Assembly (NCBI GenBank): GCA_934747765.1
Contig: CAKVGZ010000001.1
Coordinates: 315,944-379,943 of the forward strand
DNA: 64,000 bases
Direction: 5' to 3'
Source of the DNA: an uncultured Clostridia bacterium
GTDB taxonomy: Bacteria; Bacillota; Clostridia; Christensenellales; UBA1242
Shown here: piece by piece, positions 1 through 8,493 of the stretch
Numbering within the stretch: the first letter of the stretch is position 1
Layout: every line of letters begins with the position of its first letter
Notes under the pieces: generated by a model
Database searches by the model: none
The model's input: only the letters and a program-made list of their open reading frames with translations
Told to the model about the DNA's origin: nothing
Program-made: the position numbers and the translations under genes

Positions 1-888
1 CTTGCCGAAAAATATCCAAACATTGTTGGTGGAACTGCAGATGTTGCATCTTCAACAAAAAGTTATATTGAAGACGGGGGCGAATATTCGAAAGATTTCA
101 GACGTGGACGAAACATTTATTTTGGTGTTAGAGAACACGCAATGTCGGCAATTGCAAACGGAATCAGTTTGTATGCTGGGCTGAAAGTTTTTGTTTCAAC
201 TTTCTTTTCATTTTCAAATTATCTATTCCCAGCCCTTCGCATGAGCGCAATTATGAAACAGCCAATTTTATACTTTTTTACTCATGACAGCATCATGGTT
301 GGCGAGGATGGAGAAACACATCAGCCAATCGAACAGCTTGGGGCAATCAGACAAACTCCGGACATCAACGTTGTTCGTCCATGTTGTGTTGCTGAACTTA
401 TTGCGGGTTATAATTTGGCATTGAATGGTGACAAGCCAACTTGTTTTATACTTTCAAAGCAAGAACTTCCAGACCAAAATGCAACTGTTGCAAATGCAAG
501 CAAAGGCGGATACATTTTGGAAAAGGACAGCGGAAAAATTGGACTTGCAATTTATGCAACTGGAAGCGAAGTTGAACTTGCACTGAGCGTGAAAAAAGAA
601 ATGAACAAACTAGGAGTCAAAGTTGCTGTTGTTTCATTCCCTTGTTTAGAAGTGTTTGAAAAACAATCGGAACAATACAAAAATGCATGTTTAATCAAAG
701 ATGCCAAAGCAAGAATCGCAATCGAAGCGTCGTCAGACACTGTTTGGTACAAATATCTTGGCGACAATGGCAAATTGATCAACATAACAAGTTTTGGGAA
801 AAGTGGTCGCGGAGCAGAGGTTTACAAGAAATTTGGATTCTCTGTTGCAAACATCAAAAAAGAAATTTCCAAAATATTAAAAATATAA
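1..888 (+). CDS. tkt: Transketolase, C-terminal part (5' end cut by window)
   Basis: Transketolase moves two-carbon ketol units between sugar phosphates in the non-oxidative pentose phosphate pathway, using thiamine diphosphate. The frame is open from base 1, so only the last 295 residues are here. They cover the end of the pyrimidine-binding domain and the C-terminal domain. The motif FGVREHAM, at residues 41-48 of the fragment, holds the catalytic glutamate that activates the cofactor. The following HDSIMVGEDGETHQP stretch (about residues 95-110) is typical of the family. The start lies outside the window. An imperfect hairpin follows the stop. Confidence 0.95.
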   Translation, partial: LAEKYPNIVGGTADVASSTKSYIEDGGEYSKDFRRGRNIYFGVREHAMSAIANGISLYAGLKVFVSTFFSFSNYLFPALRMSAIMKQPILYFFTHDSIMVGEDGETHQPIEQLGAIRQTPDINVVRPCCVAELIAGYNLALNGDKPTCFILSKQELPDQNATVANASKGGYILEKDSGKIGLAIYATGSEVELALSVKKEMNKLGVKVAVVSFPCLEVFEKQSEQYKNACLIKDAKARIAIEASSDTVWYKYLGDNGKLINITSFGKSGRGAEVYKKFGFSVANIKKEISKILKI

Positions 889-896
889 AAAACAGA

Positions 897-930
897 CGCC
901 GTAAGTTGATACTTTACGGCGTTGTTCAGG
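897..930 (+). terminator. Possible terminator of tkt
   Basis: CGCCGTAAGT at 897-906 pairs with ACTTTACGGCG at 911-921 with one bulged base, just after the tkt stop. The tract that follows is only GTTGTT, so termination may be weak. Confidence 0.45.
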
Positions 931-1018
931 TAAAGAAGTTATCCAAAATTCATGGAACTTTTCTTTACATCATTATCTTATGCCGAAACGGGAATTTTAT
1001 TCAAAAATTTTTAGCAAC

Positions 1019-1097
1019 GGGGAAGCATTGATAATTTGCTTGCAAATTATTGCGCTTACGTTGTAAGCGCCTACGCTTCGCGTAGCAATGCTTCCCC
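1019..1097. repeat. Cloverleaf-shaped structured repeat, copy 1
   Basis: A 12-bp perfect outer stem (GGGGAAGCATTG at 1019-1030 with CAATGCTTCCCC at 1086-1097) encloses three perfect hairpins with almost no spacer. These are ATAATTTGC/GCAAATTAT at 1031-1050, GCGCTTAC/GTAAGCGC at 1052-1070 and CTACGC/GCGTAG at 1071-1085. About 70 of 79 bases are paired. A second element at 49329-49413 has the same ends and architecture but different arm sequences. It lies between tkt and ftsK and has no coding content. Confidence 0.8.
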
Positions 1098-1155
1098 CCT
1101 ATATCAAAAAAACATAAAAAAATTCATTTTTTCTATTTTATCTTTGATAACTTTG

Positions 1156-1172
1156 TGATATAATCGTTTTGT
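1156..1172 (+). promoter_or_regulatory. Extended -10 promoter of ftsK/spoIIIE
   Basis: TGATATAAT at 1156-1164 is an extended -10 (TGn plus TATAAT). Only 8 nt separate it from the ATG at 1173 and there is no Shine-Dalgarno sequence, so transcription would start at or next to the start codon. No good -35 box is visible. Confidence 0.55.
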
Positions 1173-3923
1173 ATGAAAAAACTGACTTTCGAGAAAAAAC
1201 GTAAAATCTTGCTTTGGACTGGGATTTCAATCCTTGTCCTTTGTTCTTTTGCGTTTTTGGTTTTGTTCACGGGCTTGATAAAACCTTTGAAACATTTCCT
1301 TCTCGGAACGTTCGGTCTTTTTTCTTATCCGCTTTTTATTGTCCTTTTCTTTGTTGGGCTGGCTTTGATAAATAAGAAGAAATATGTTTTGCCGGTTAAA
1401 TATGCGGTCTATGTTTCTTGCGCTCTTGTTTCTCTTTTGGCGATTGTTCAAAATATCATTGTTGGAAAATATTCGGGCGGATTTTTCGACTTTTTGGCAT
1501 ATAACTACACAAAACAGTTGACCCCAGGCGGAATAATTGTTGGCCTTGTCATTTCACCATTTAAATTTGCGTTTGGAAGCGCGGGTGTTTATGCTGTCTT
1601 TTCAATATTGTTAGTTGTGTTTGGGTGTTTGATTGCAGATTACTTGTTTTATGTTAGAAGAAAAGCAAGGGAAAATGCTCCAATAAAAATTCAAAAACAA
1701 AAAGAAGCAGAAAAAGAACAAAAACAAAAAGAGAAATTGGAAAAGAAACTTAAAGGTGAACTTTCAAGCGAATGGATTTTGGACAAAGAAGGGAACTTGA
1801 TTGGAAAGGATGGAAGTCTTTTTTCAGGCAAAGCTGAAGATGACGTACATTCAAAAACTTTGGAAAAATTTGATAAAGCGCTTGCAAAAAAACGTGAAAA
1901 GCCAAAAATCACTCTCGACGCAAAACTTGAGGAGCAAAAAACAGAACTTTCAAATGCTGACCGCGCAAAACGAAAACTTGGTCTGTTCAAAAAGGGAGAA
2001 GTGATTGAATCTTCTGAACCTGTTAAGAAAGAACCAACTCTTCGTGAACGTTTTGAAAGAAATGAGTTAAGTAAAAAAGAATATCTTTTAACTCCGCCAA
2101 AACTTACGGAAATGGCGATTTTTTCGCGCATGAATCAACCTGAAATCTCAAAATCTAATGAATCGTCATATTTTGAAGAAATAAATGAAAATATAAATTC
2201 CATTAAACATGAAGAAAATCTGGTTTCCTCATCAGCTCCACAAACTTTTGAAAAACCTGTTATTGAAGAGCAAGATAATAGTTCGCAATTTGTTGATTTT
2301 GATGATGATAGTTCGTTCAACACTCCTGAAAGCAAGGCTGTTGCAGGCGACATAATTGAAAAAATTATGAAAGATGAGCCAAACATCAACATCAGCGCAG
2401 AAAATTTGAAACCAGCAGTTGAAAAACCAAAACAATCGATAGAGCAGAAGCCAAAACAACAAAAAAGTTATGTTAAGCCAACTTTGGACTTGCTTTTTGA
2501 TGTTAAAAATGACTATTCTGAACTTGAAGAGAGTGTTCAACAAAAAGCAATTGTTCTTGAAAATGCGCTTGAAACTTTCAACATCAACGCAAAAGTAACA
2601 AAAATTATCGTTGGACCTTCTGTCACACGCTATGAACTTGAAATGCCTGTTGGCGTTCCTGTCAAAAAAATTCTTGCCCATCAAGACGACATTGCATTGA
2701 ATCTTGCATCAAATGGCGACATAAGAATTGAAGCTCCAATTCCTGGAAGAAGCGTTGTTGGAATTGAAGTTCCTAACGACAAAATTTCCACAGTTGGAAT
2801 CAAAGAAATTCTGTCAAGCAAAGAATTTCAAGAAGCAAAGAGTCCTCTTTCTTTTGCGCTTGGAAAAGAAATTAGTGGAGCAATCAGAATTTGTAATTTG
2901 GCAAAAATGCCACACCTTCTTGTTGCTGGGTCAACAGGTTCCGGAAAAAGTGTTTGCCTAAACTCAATTATAATTTCAATGTTATACAAATCTTCACCAG
3001 AAGACCTCAAACTCATCTTAATTGACCCAAAACGTGTTGAATTTTCAATGTATAACGAATTGCCTCATTTGATGTTGCCAAACGTCATAACTGAAACCGA
3101 CAAAGCAGTTAATGCGCTCACTTGGGCAGTTAACGAAATGGAACGTCGATATGGATTGTTCCAAGAAAGCAAAGCAAGAAATCTTGATGAATATAATTCA
3201 ACGCAAGCAGTTCTTTCTGGACAAACAAAAAAACTTCCTTTCATTGTCATCATTATTGATGAGCTTGCCGACCTTATGATGCTTGCAAAAAAGGACATTG
3301 AAGAAAAAATTATGCGCCTTGCTCAAAAGGCCAGAGCAGCGGGAATTCACCTTATTCTTGCAACTCAACGTCCTTCGGTCAACGTCATCACCGGAACAAT
3401 CAAAGCCAACTTCCCATCAAGAATTGCTTTTGCTGTCACAAGTTATGTTGATTCAAAAACCATCCTTGACGCTTCTGGAGCAGAAAAATTGCTTGGAAAA
3501 GGAGATATGTTGTATGCTCCAAGCGACCAAGCGGAACCAACCAGAATTCAAGGTTGCTACATCGACGGAAAAGAAGTTGACAATGTTGTTGAATTTGTTA
3601 AAAACAACAATAACTATGAATTTGATATGGACGAAGCACAAAATGTTGTGACCGCGCCAAAAGGTTATGGCGGAAATCCATTCGCTCCAAATCCAAATCA
3701 GAGTGATGAACTTCTTCCTTATGCGTTAAAACTTTTCATCGAAAATGGTCAAGCCTCAATAACAATGCTTCAAAGACGTTTCAGAATTGGTTTCTCGCGT
3801 GCCGCAAATTTGGTTGACGAAATGGAACAAAAAGGTTATGTTGGACCTGCAGAAGGTTCAAAACAACGTCCTGTTTTCATAACTATGGATGAATATCGTG
3901 CATTATTTGGAGATGTTGAATGA
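1173..3923 (+). CDS. ftsK: DNA translocase FtsK/SpoIIIE
   Basis: An ATP-driven, membrane-anchored DNA pump that clears the chromosome through the closing septum; in spore formers it moves DNA into the forespore. The protein is 916 residues. Four membrane helices lie in about residues 12-160, followed by a charged, low-complexity linker to about residue 440 and then the RecA-like motor. Walker A (GSTGSGKS) is near residue 588 and Walker B (IIIDELADL) near 690. The C-terminal winged-helix gamma domain (QRRFRIGFSRAANLVDEM) is near 870. The stop overlaps the rimO start by 4 nt, implying coupled translation. Whether it acts as FtsK, SpoIIIE or both cannot be told from sequence. Confidence 0.95.
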   Translation: MKKLTFEKKRKILLWTGISILVLCSFAFLVLFTGLIKPLKHFLLGTFGLFSYPLFIVLFFVGLALINKKKYVLPVKYAVYVSCALVSLLAIVQNIIVGKYSGGFFDFLAYNYTKQLTPGGIIVGLVISPFKFAFGSAGVYAVFSILLVVFGCLIADYLFYVRRKARENAPIKIQKQKEAEKEQKQKEKLEKKLKGELSSEWILDKEGNLIGKDGSLFSGKAEDDVHSKTLEKFDKALAKKREKPKITLDAKLEEQKTELSNADRAKRKLGLFKKGEVIESSEPVKKEPTLRERFERNELSKKEYLLTPPKLTEMAIFSRMNQPEISKSNESSYFEEINENINSIKHEENLVSSSAPQTFEKPVIEEQDNSSQFVDFDDDSSFNTPESKAVAGDIIEKIMKDEPNINISAENLKPAVEKPKQSIEQKPKQQKSYVKPTLDLLFDVKNDYSELEESVQQKAIVLENALETFNINAKVTKIIVGPSVTRYELEMPVGVPVKKILAHQDDIALNLASNGDIRIEAPIPGRSVVGIEVPNDKISTVGIKEILSSKEFQEAKSPLSFALGKEISGAIRICNLAKMPHLLVAGSTGSGKSVCLNSIIISMLYKSSPEDLKLILIDPKRVEFSMYNELPHLMLPNVITETDKAVNALTWAVNEMERRYGLFQESKARNLDEYNSTQAVLSGQTKKLPFIVIIIDELADLMMLAKKDIEEKIMRLAQKARAAGIHLILATQRPSVNVITGTIKANFPSRIAFAVTSYVDSKTILDASGAEKLLGKGDMLYAPSDQAEPTRIQGCYIDGKEVDNVVEFVKNNNNYEFDMDEAQNVVTAPKGYGGNPFAPNPNQSDELLPYALKLFIENGQASITMLQRRFRIGFSRAANLVDEMEQKGYVGPAEGSKQRPVFITMDEYRALFGDVE

Positions 3924-5230
3924 TGGAACTTAAACAAAAGAAAATTGGATTTATTTCCCTCGGATGTGATAAAAACAGAGTGGACCTGGAAGAGATGATG
4001 AACAATCTCTCTTCTTTTGGTTTTAAATTTGACCTTCCAGAAAACTCAGACATTGTGCTGATTAACACTTGTGCTTTTATCTTGCCAGCAAGAAAAGAAG
4101 CAATTGAAAACATAATGGAAATTGCAAAATTAAAAGCAGAGGGCAAAGTTGAAAAAATTGTTGTGACTGGTTGCTTGCCTCAAAGATATCTCGACCAACT
4201 TGAAAAGTTCATTCCAGAAGTTGACAAGTTTGTGACGTTAAAAGACAACAAAAACATTGTTCAAATTGTTGCCGATTTGTATGGTGAAGAAGTGAAATTC
4301 AAACCTGAAGACAAACAACTTCCACTCGCTCCAAATCACTATGCATATTTGAAAATTGCCGATGGATGCAACAATGCTTGCGCCTATTGCACAATTCCAA
4401 GAATTCGCGGACGCTACAAATCTGTTCCAATCGAAAATCTTGTTTCAAGAGCAAAACAACTTGCAAATTGTGGTGCAAAAGAACTCATTTTGGTGGCTCA
4501 AGACACAACAAGATATGGGTATGATTTGTATGATGAATATAAACTCATCGATTTGCTCAAAGAACTTGTTAAAATTAAAGATATAAAATGGATTAGATTG
4601 CACTATCTCTATCCTGAACTCGTCACCGACGAACTTTTGAAATACATATCTGAAACTCCAAAAATTTGCCCATATCTCGACATTCCATTTCAACATATTG
4701 ATGACAAAATTTTGAAGGATATGAACAGACGCAACACCGAATATGAAGCAAGAAATCTCATCGATAACATTCATCAAAACTATCCAAATTTGCTTATTCG
4801 TTCAACTTTCATTGTTGGTTTCCCTGGAGAAACAAAGAAACAATTTAATAAATTGTGTGACTTCTTAAAAGAAGCAAAACTCGACAATGTTGGTTTCTTC
4901 AAATTTTCAAAAGAGGAGTCAACAAAGGCGTTTTACATGAAAAAACAAATTTTTGAATTTATAAAACAAAGACGTCTTTTGAAAGCACAAAAAGTTCAAT
5001 CTGAAATTATGTTAAAAAACAATCTTAGTCAAATTGGAAATGTTGAAGAAGTTTTGATTGACAGTTTTGACCCTGAAACTGGTTTCTTCGAGGGCAGAAC
5101 AAACAAAATGTCACCTAATGTTGATTTTGTTGTTAAAATTTCATGCAGTGAAAATGTTGAAATCGGCAAGTTTTATAACGTTAAACTAACTAATTTTGAA
5201 AATTATTATTTCTTTGGTGAACTTGTTTAA
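3920..5230 (+). CDS. rimO: Ribosomal protein S12 methylthiotransferase RimO
   Basis: A radical-SAM enzyme that adds a methylthio group to the conserved aspartate of ribosomal protein S12, using two iron-sulfur clusters. The N-terminal MTTase domain has cysteines near residues 16 (SLGCDKNRVD), 51 (NTCAF) and 86 (TGCLPQ). The radical-SAM motif CNNACAYC gives C150, C154 and C157. A C-terminal TRAM domain follows from about residue 365. SLGCxKNxVD points to RimO rather than MiaB or MtaB. The start is the first of two adjacent ATG codons overlapping the ftsK stop, with GGAG about 8 nt upstream. Length 436 is normal. Confidence 0.93.
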   Translation: MMELKQKKIGFISLGCDKNRVDLEEMMNNLSSFGFKFDLPENSDIVLINTCAFILPARKEAIENIMEIAKLKAEGKVEKIVVTGCLPQRYLDQLEKFIPEVDKFVTLKDNKNIVQIVADLYGEEVKFKPEDKQLPLAPNHYAYLKIADGCNNACAYCTIPRIRGRYKSVPIENLVSRAKQLANCGAKELILVAQDTTRYGYDLYDEYKLIDLLKELVKIKDIKWIRLHYLYPELVTDELLKYISETPKICPYLDIPFQHIDDKILKDMNRRNTEYEARNLIDNIHQNYPNLLIRSTFIVGFPGETKKQFNKLCDFLKEAKLDNVGFFKFSKEESTKAFYMKKQIFEFIKQRRLLKAQKVQSEIMLKNNLSQIGNVEEVLIDSFDPETGFFEGRTNKMSPNVDFVVKISCSENVEIGKFYNVKLTNFENYYFFGELV

Positions 5231-5235
5231 TTGTT

Positions 5236-5263
5236 TTGATTTTTGATAAATATAAATTATAAT
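5236..5263 (+). promoter_or_regulatory. Promoter of pgsA
   Basis: TTGATT at 5236-5241 and TATAAT at 5258-5263 with a 16-nt spacer, followed by AGGAGAG before the ATG at 5280. This is a conventional SD-led promoter. Confidence 0.65.
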
Positions 5264-5279
5264 CCTTTTAGGAGAGCTT

Positions 5280-5885
5280 ATGAATTTACCTAACAAAATA
5301 TCACTTTCAAGAATAATTATGATTCCTTTCATGATTTTCTTCTATCTTGCAGACTTTATCCCAAATTCATGGGGGAAAATTGTTGCACTTGCAATTTTTG
5401 TTGTTGCAAGTTTAACAGATATGCTTGATGGTCAAATTGCAAGAAAACGAAATTTAATAACAAATCTTGGAAAATTCCTTGACCCAATTGCCGACAAACT
5501 TTTGGCAATTTCCGCCCTGTTGCTTGTTATTTGCGATGGAACAGTTCCTGCGCCTTATGGAGCAATTGCTGGGATTATTATTATTGGCAGAGAACTTATC
5601 ATAGGGGGATTTAGGCAAGTTGCTGCAACAAAAAATGTTGTTATGGCAGCCGATTGGTTCGGAAAAATAAAAACAATTGTTCAAGACATTTCGCTTCCTT
5701 TTCTCATTTTGCTTTCGTTCTTCAAAACCAGCGGAGTTGTTTCGGGAACAGCACTTTTTGTGTTTGAAATAGTAAACTGGGTTTTGCTGGGTCTTTCGGT
5801 TTTGCTAACAATTGTTTCGGCAATAAATTATCTTGCAAAAAATTGGAATGTGTTAAAGGACACAAAAGAAAACAATGAAAAATAA
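5280..5885 (+). CDS. pgsA: CDP-diacylglycerol--glycerol-3-phosphate 3-phosphatidyltransferase
   Basis: Makes phosphatidylglycerol phosphate, the committed step to phosphatidylglycerol, in the membrane. The 201-residue protein carries the CDP-alcohol phosphatidyltransferase signature D-G-x2-A-R-x8-G-x3-D-x3-D (DMLDGQIARKRN ... GKFLDPIADK, about residues 47-73) and several hydrophobic helices. It overlaps the following cinA-like frame by 11 nt. pgsA-cinA-recA is the usual Bacillota gene order, which supports all three calls. Confidence 0.93.
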   Translation: MNLPNKISLSRIIMIPFMIFFYLADFIPNSWGKIVALAIFVVASLTDMLDGQIARKRNLITNLGKFLDPIADKLLAISALLLVICDGTVPAPYGAIAGIIIIGRELIIGGFRQVAATKNVVMAADWFGKIKTIVQDISLPFLILLSFFKTSGVVSGTALFVFEIVNWVLLGLSVLLTIVSAINYLAKNWNVLKDTKENNEK

Positions 5886-6555
5886 CATCTACAAATGTTT
5901 TGGAATTTCAAAAAGCGACGCAATGTCGCTTTTGTCTTCGCTGTTGGAGCAACAAAATGGTGTTGACGTCAACATATCTGGCGAAGGCCTTCTTTGTGAC
6001 ATAGAAATTTCTGCAAATGACAGCAATATCTATTTCTACGACTACACTCGCGAAATTTTTGAAAAGTTTTCACAGTTCGTTTATGCGGAAACTGATTTAA
6101 GTCTTGAAGAAACGGTTTTTGAACTGCTCAAACTGAAGAAATATAAAATTGCAACTGCAGAGAGTTTGACCGGGGGAGAAATTGTTGCTTCTTTAATAAA
6201 GAAAAACGAAAATGCAAGCGAAGTTGTGTCTGAAGGTTTGGTTTTATATTCTTTAAATTCAAAGATAAATCGATTGGCTCTGAGCGAAAACAATGCAAAT
6301 GTTGGGGTTCAAACAACCTACGACATGGCTCAAAGCCTTCTTTCAACAAGTGAAGCAGACATTGTCATTGCTTCGTCCGGGCATTTGAAACCTTCAAGCT
6401 CAGATTATGGACTTGTGTTTTTGGCAATCGGAAACCGTGAGCGAGTTGATGTGTTCAAAAACAAATTTTCTGGAACAAGGCAAGAAATCATTGAAACTGC
6501 CACACAAGCATCTTTGTTCTATTTAATTAAAAAATTACGCAAAAATGATTTTTGA
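5875..6555 (+). CDS. CinA C-terminal (PncC-like) domain protein, short form
   Basis: Position between pgsA and recA and the motif ATAESLTGG (near residue 98) identify the CinA C-terminal domain, which in related proteins hydrolyses nicotinamide mononucleotide (PncC). The protein has only 226 residues, against roughly 410 for full CinA. It lacks the N-terminal MoaB-like domain; residues 1-75 look like a remnant of the middle region. The usual ESCTGG reads ESLTGG, and the usual TGIAGP loop is replaced by ASSGHLKPSSSDYG. The fold is probably kept, but activity is doubtful. Translation is likely coupled to pgsA through the 11-nt overlap. Confidence 0.75.
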   Translation: MKNNIYKCFGISKSDAMSLLSSLLEQQNGVDVNISGEGLLCDIEISANDSNIYFYDYTREIFEKFSQFVYAETDLSLEETVFELLKLKKYKIATAESLTGGEIVASLIKKNENASEVVSEGLVLYSLNSKINRLALSENNANVGVQTTYDMAQSLLSTSEADIVIASSGHLKPSSSDYGLVFLAIGNRERVDVFKNKFSGTRQEIIETATQASLFYLIKKLRKNDF

Positions 6556-6598
6556 TTTTGATAAAAATGATTTATAATATATATATTAGGAGAAAAAT

Positions 6599-7606
6599 AT
6601 GGCAGAAAAAACAACAGATAAAACAAATTTAGATCTTGCAATAAGTCAAATTGAAAAACAATTTGGTAAAGGTGCAATCATGAAACTTGGCGATGCGCCA
6701 ATTCAAAAAGTTGACGTAATTCCAACAGGATGTTTGTCGCTTGACATGGCACTTGGAATTGGAGGAGTTCCAAAAGGAAGAATAATTGAGATTTATGGAC
6801 CAGAATCATCTGGAAAAACAACAGTTTCGCTTCACATCTTGGCAGAATGTCAAAAACAAGGCGGGACAGCAGCATTTATCGATGCAGAACACGCTCTTGA
6901 CCCTTCTTATGCAGAAAAACTTGGAGTTAACATTTCAGAACTTTACGTTTCTCAACCAGACAACGGTGAACAAGCGCTTGAAATTTGCGAAGCTCTTGTT
7001 AAAAGCGGAGCAGTTGATCTTGTTGTTATCGACTCGGTTGCTGCCTTAACGCCAAAAGCAGAGATAAACGGTGATATGGGTGATTCACACATGGGTCTTC
7101 AAGCAAGACTTATGAGTCAGGCCCTCAGAAAAATAACAGCAATAACAAGCAAAAGCAACACTTGCATCATTTTCATCAACCAATTGCGTGAAAAACTTAA
7201 CACAATGGGATTTGGTGGAACACCAGAAACCACAACTGGCGGAAAGGCGTTGAAATTCTATGCTAGTTTGAGGTTGGATGTTAGAAAGATTGAATCTATA
7301 AAAGATTCTTCAAACCAAGTTATTGCAAGCAGAACAAAAGTTAAAGTTGTTAAAAACAAACTTGCACCACCTTTCAAAACTGCTGAATTCGAAATTGTTT
7401 TTGGAAAAGGAATTTCAAAAGAAGGTGACCTTCTTGACCTTGCTGTTGAAAAAGATATCATTCAAAAAACAGGGTCATGGTATTCATACGGCGGAAACAA
7501 AATTGGTCAGGGAAGAGAAAGTGCAAAATCCTTCTTGTTAAACAACCCAGAAATCATGGACGAAGTTGAAACAAAGGTTAAAGAAAGCCTCGGATTTGAT
7601 GCATAG
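6599..7606 (+). CDS. recA: Recombinase RecA
   Basis: Strand-exchange protein for homologous recombination and coprotease for the SOS response. All core blocks are present in 335 residues: Walker A GPESSGKT (about residues 66-73), the VVIDSVAAL Walker B strand, and the L2 loop region around [28 protein letters not shown]. An AGGAGAAA ribosome site precedes the ATG, and a -10-like TATAAT lies at 6573-6578. The stop codon is inside the first of three TGCATAGTAC repeats. Length and conservation are normal and there is no intein. Confidence 0.98.
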   Translation: MAEKTTDKTNLDLAISQIEKQFGKGAIMKLGDAPIQKVDVIPTGCLSLDMALGIGGVPKGRIIEIYGPESSGKTTVSLHILAECQKQGGTAAFIDAEHALDPSYAEKLGVNISELYVSQPDNGEQALEICEALVKSGAVDLVVIDSVAALTPKAEINGDMGDSHMGLQARLMSQALRKITAITSKSNTCIIFINQLREKLNTMGFGGTPETTTGGKALKFYASLRLDVRKIESIKDSSNQVIASRTKVKVVKNKLAPPFKTAEFEIVFGKGISKEGDLLDLAVEKDIIQKTGSWYSYGGNKIGQGRESAKSFLLNNPEIMDEVETKVKESLGFDA

Positions 7607-7650
7607 TACTCTAAAACAAATGCATAGTACCTAAATTTTTTGCATAGTAC
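7600..7650. repeat. Three TGCATAGTAC direct repeats at the recA stop
   Basis: The 10-mer TGCATAGTAC occurs at 7600-7609, 7621-7630 and 7641-7650, spaced 21 and 20 nt (about two helical turns). Further exact copies lie at 15669-15678 and 26343-26352. The regular spacing suggests a protein-binding array. Confidence 0.65.
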
Positions 7651-7654
7651 CTTT

Positions 7655-7681
7655 AAAAAGCACATTTTTTGTGCTTTTTTT
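7655..7681 (+). terminator. Terminator downstream of recA
   Basis: AAAAAGCACA at 7655-7664 pairs with TGTGCTTTTT at 7670-7679, and the T-run continues. It lies just before the hydrolase gene. Confidence 0.8.
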
Positions 7682-7694
7682 CATAAGTCAATAT

Positions 7695-8414
7695 ATGTTC
7701 GAAAAGTATAAATCAACAGATGTAAATTTTGAGTTTCAGGAAGGGAACGAAAATTTGATTGTGTTTTTGCATGGTTGGGGAACAAAAATACAGCTTATGA
7801 AACCTTTGGGAAATTTCTTTATGGAACAGTCGAAGTTATACATAGATTTTCCGCCTTTTGGAGAGAGTGCCAGCCCTAATGAACCTTTCGTTTTGGATGA
7901 TTATGCTAGAATGACAGAAGAAATAATTAAGAAAGTTGCAGGAAATAAGAACATTATTTTGGTGGGACATTCGTTTGGTGGGAGAGTTGCAATCAAAATT
8001 GCAAGCACCAATTTCCCAGTTTCTAAGGTTGTTTTGTTGTCTTCAGCTGGACTTAAAATGACAACACTAAAAACAAAAATAAATGTTGTTAAATATAAAA
8101 TTTTAAAAAAGCTGAACTCACAAAAAGCTGAAAAAATGGGCTCTTCCGATTACGTTTCGCTTTCGCCAATTATGAAGAAAACTTTTGTTAACATTGTTAA
8201 TGAAGATTTATCCAAAAATTGCAAAAACATTTCAGCCCCAACAATCTTAATTTATGGAAGCTTAGACACTGAAACACCGCCTAAAATGGCAAGAAAATTA
8301 AACAAACTTATTCAAAAAAGCAAGTTATTTATGATTAAAGGTGGCGACCATTTTTGTTATTTAAGCAGAATTTATGAAGTTGTTGCAATAATGAAAACTT
8401 TTGTTGCGATATAA
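7695..8414 (+). CDS. Alpha/beta-fold hydrolase
   Basis: A serine hydrolase of unknown substrate, 239 residues from the ATG at 7695. An upstream GTG at 7671 lies inside the preceding terminator and is unlikely. The oxyanion-loop motif FLHGWG is near residue 28 and the nucleophile elbow GHSFGG near residue 94. An acid (GSLDTETP, near 195) and a histidine (GGDHF, near 217) complete a plausible Ser-Asp-His triad. No signal peptide is seen. No clear SD precedes the start. The gene stands alone between recA and the Mur ligase-like gene. Confidence 0.8.
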   Translation: MFEKYKSTDVNFEFQEGNENLIVFLHGWGTKIQLMKPLGNFFMEQSKLYIDFPPFGESASPNEPFVLDDYARMTEEIIKKVAGNKNIILVGHSFGGRVAIKIASTNFPVSKVVLLSSAGLKMTTLKTKINVVKYKILKKLNSQKAEKMGSSDYVSLSPIMKKTFVNIVNEDLSKNCKNISAPTILIYGSLDTETPPKMARKLNKLIQKSKLFMIKGGDHFCYLSRIYEVVAIMKTFVAI

Positions 8415-8451
8415 TTTCTTTTTAAAATTGTTTTATATTTTTAGATAAATG

Positions 8452-8479
8452 TTGTATACTTATTCCAAGTTTATATCAT
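8452..8479 (+). promoter_or_regulatory. Promoter of the membrane Mur ligase gene
   Basis: TTGTAT at 8452-8457 and TATCAT at 8474-8479 with a 16-nt spacer. It lies downstream of an in-frame ATG at 8449 and so argues that translation starts at 8494, which also has AAAGG 5 nt upstream. Confidence 0.55.
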
Positions 8480-8493
8480 ATATAAAGGTTAGT

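Noticed and set aside
1691..2684. Several long minus-strand frames opposite ftsK
   Set aside because: These are shadows of the Lys/Glu-rich linker of ftsK; their Ser/Phe-rich content reflects the codon bias of the sense strand.
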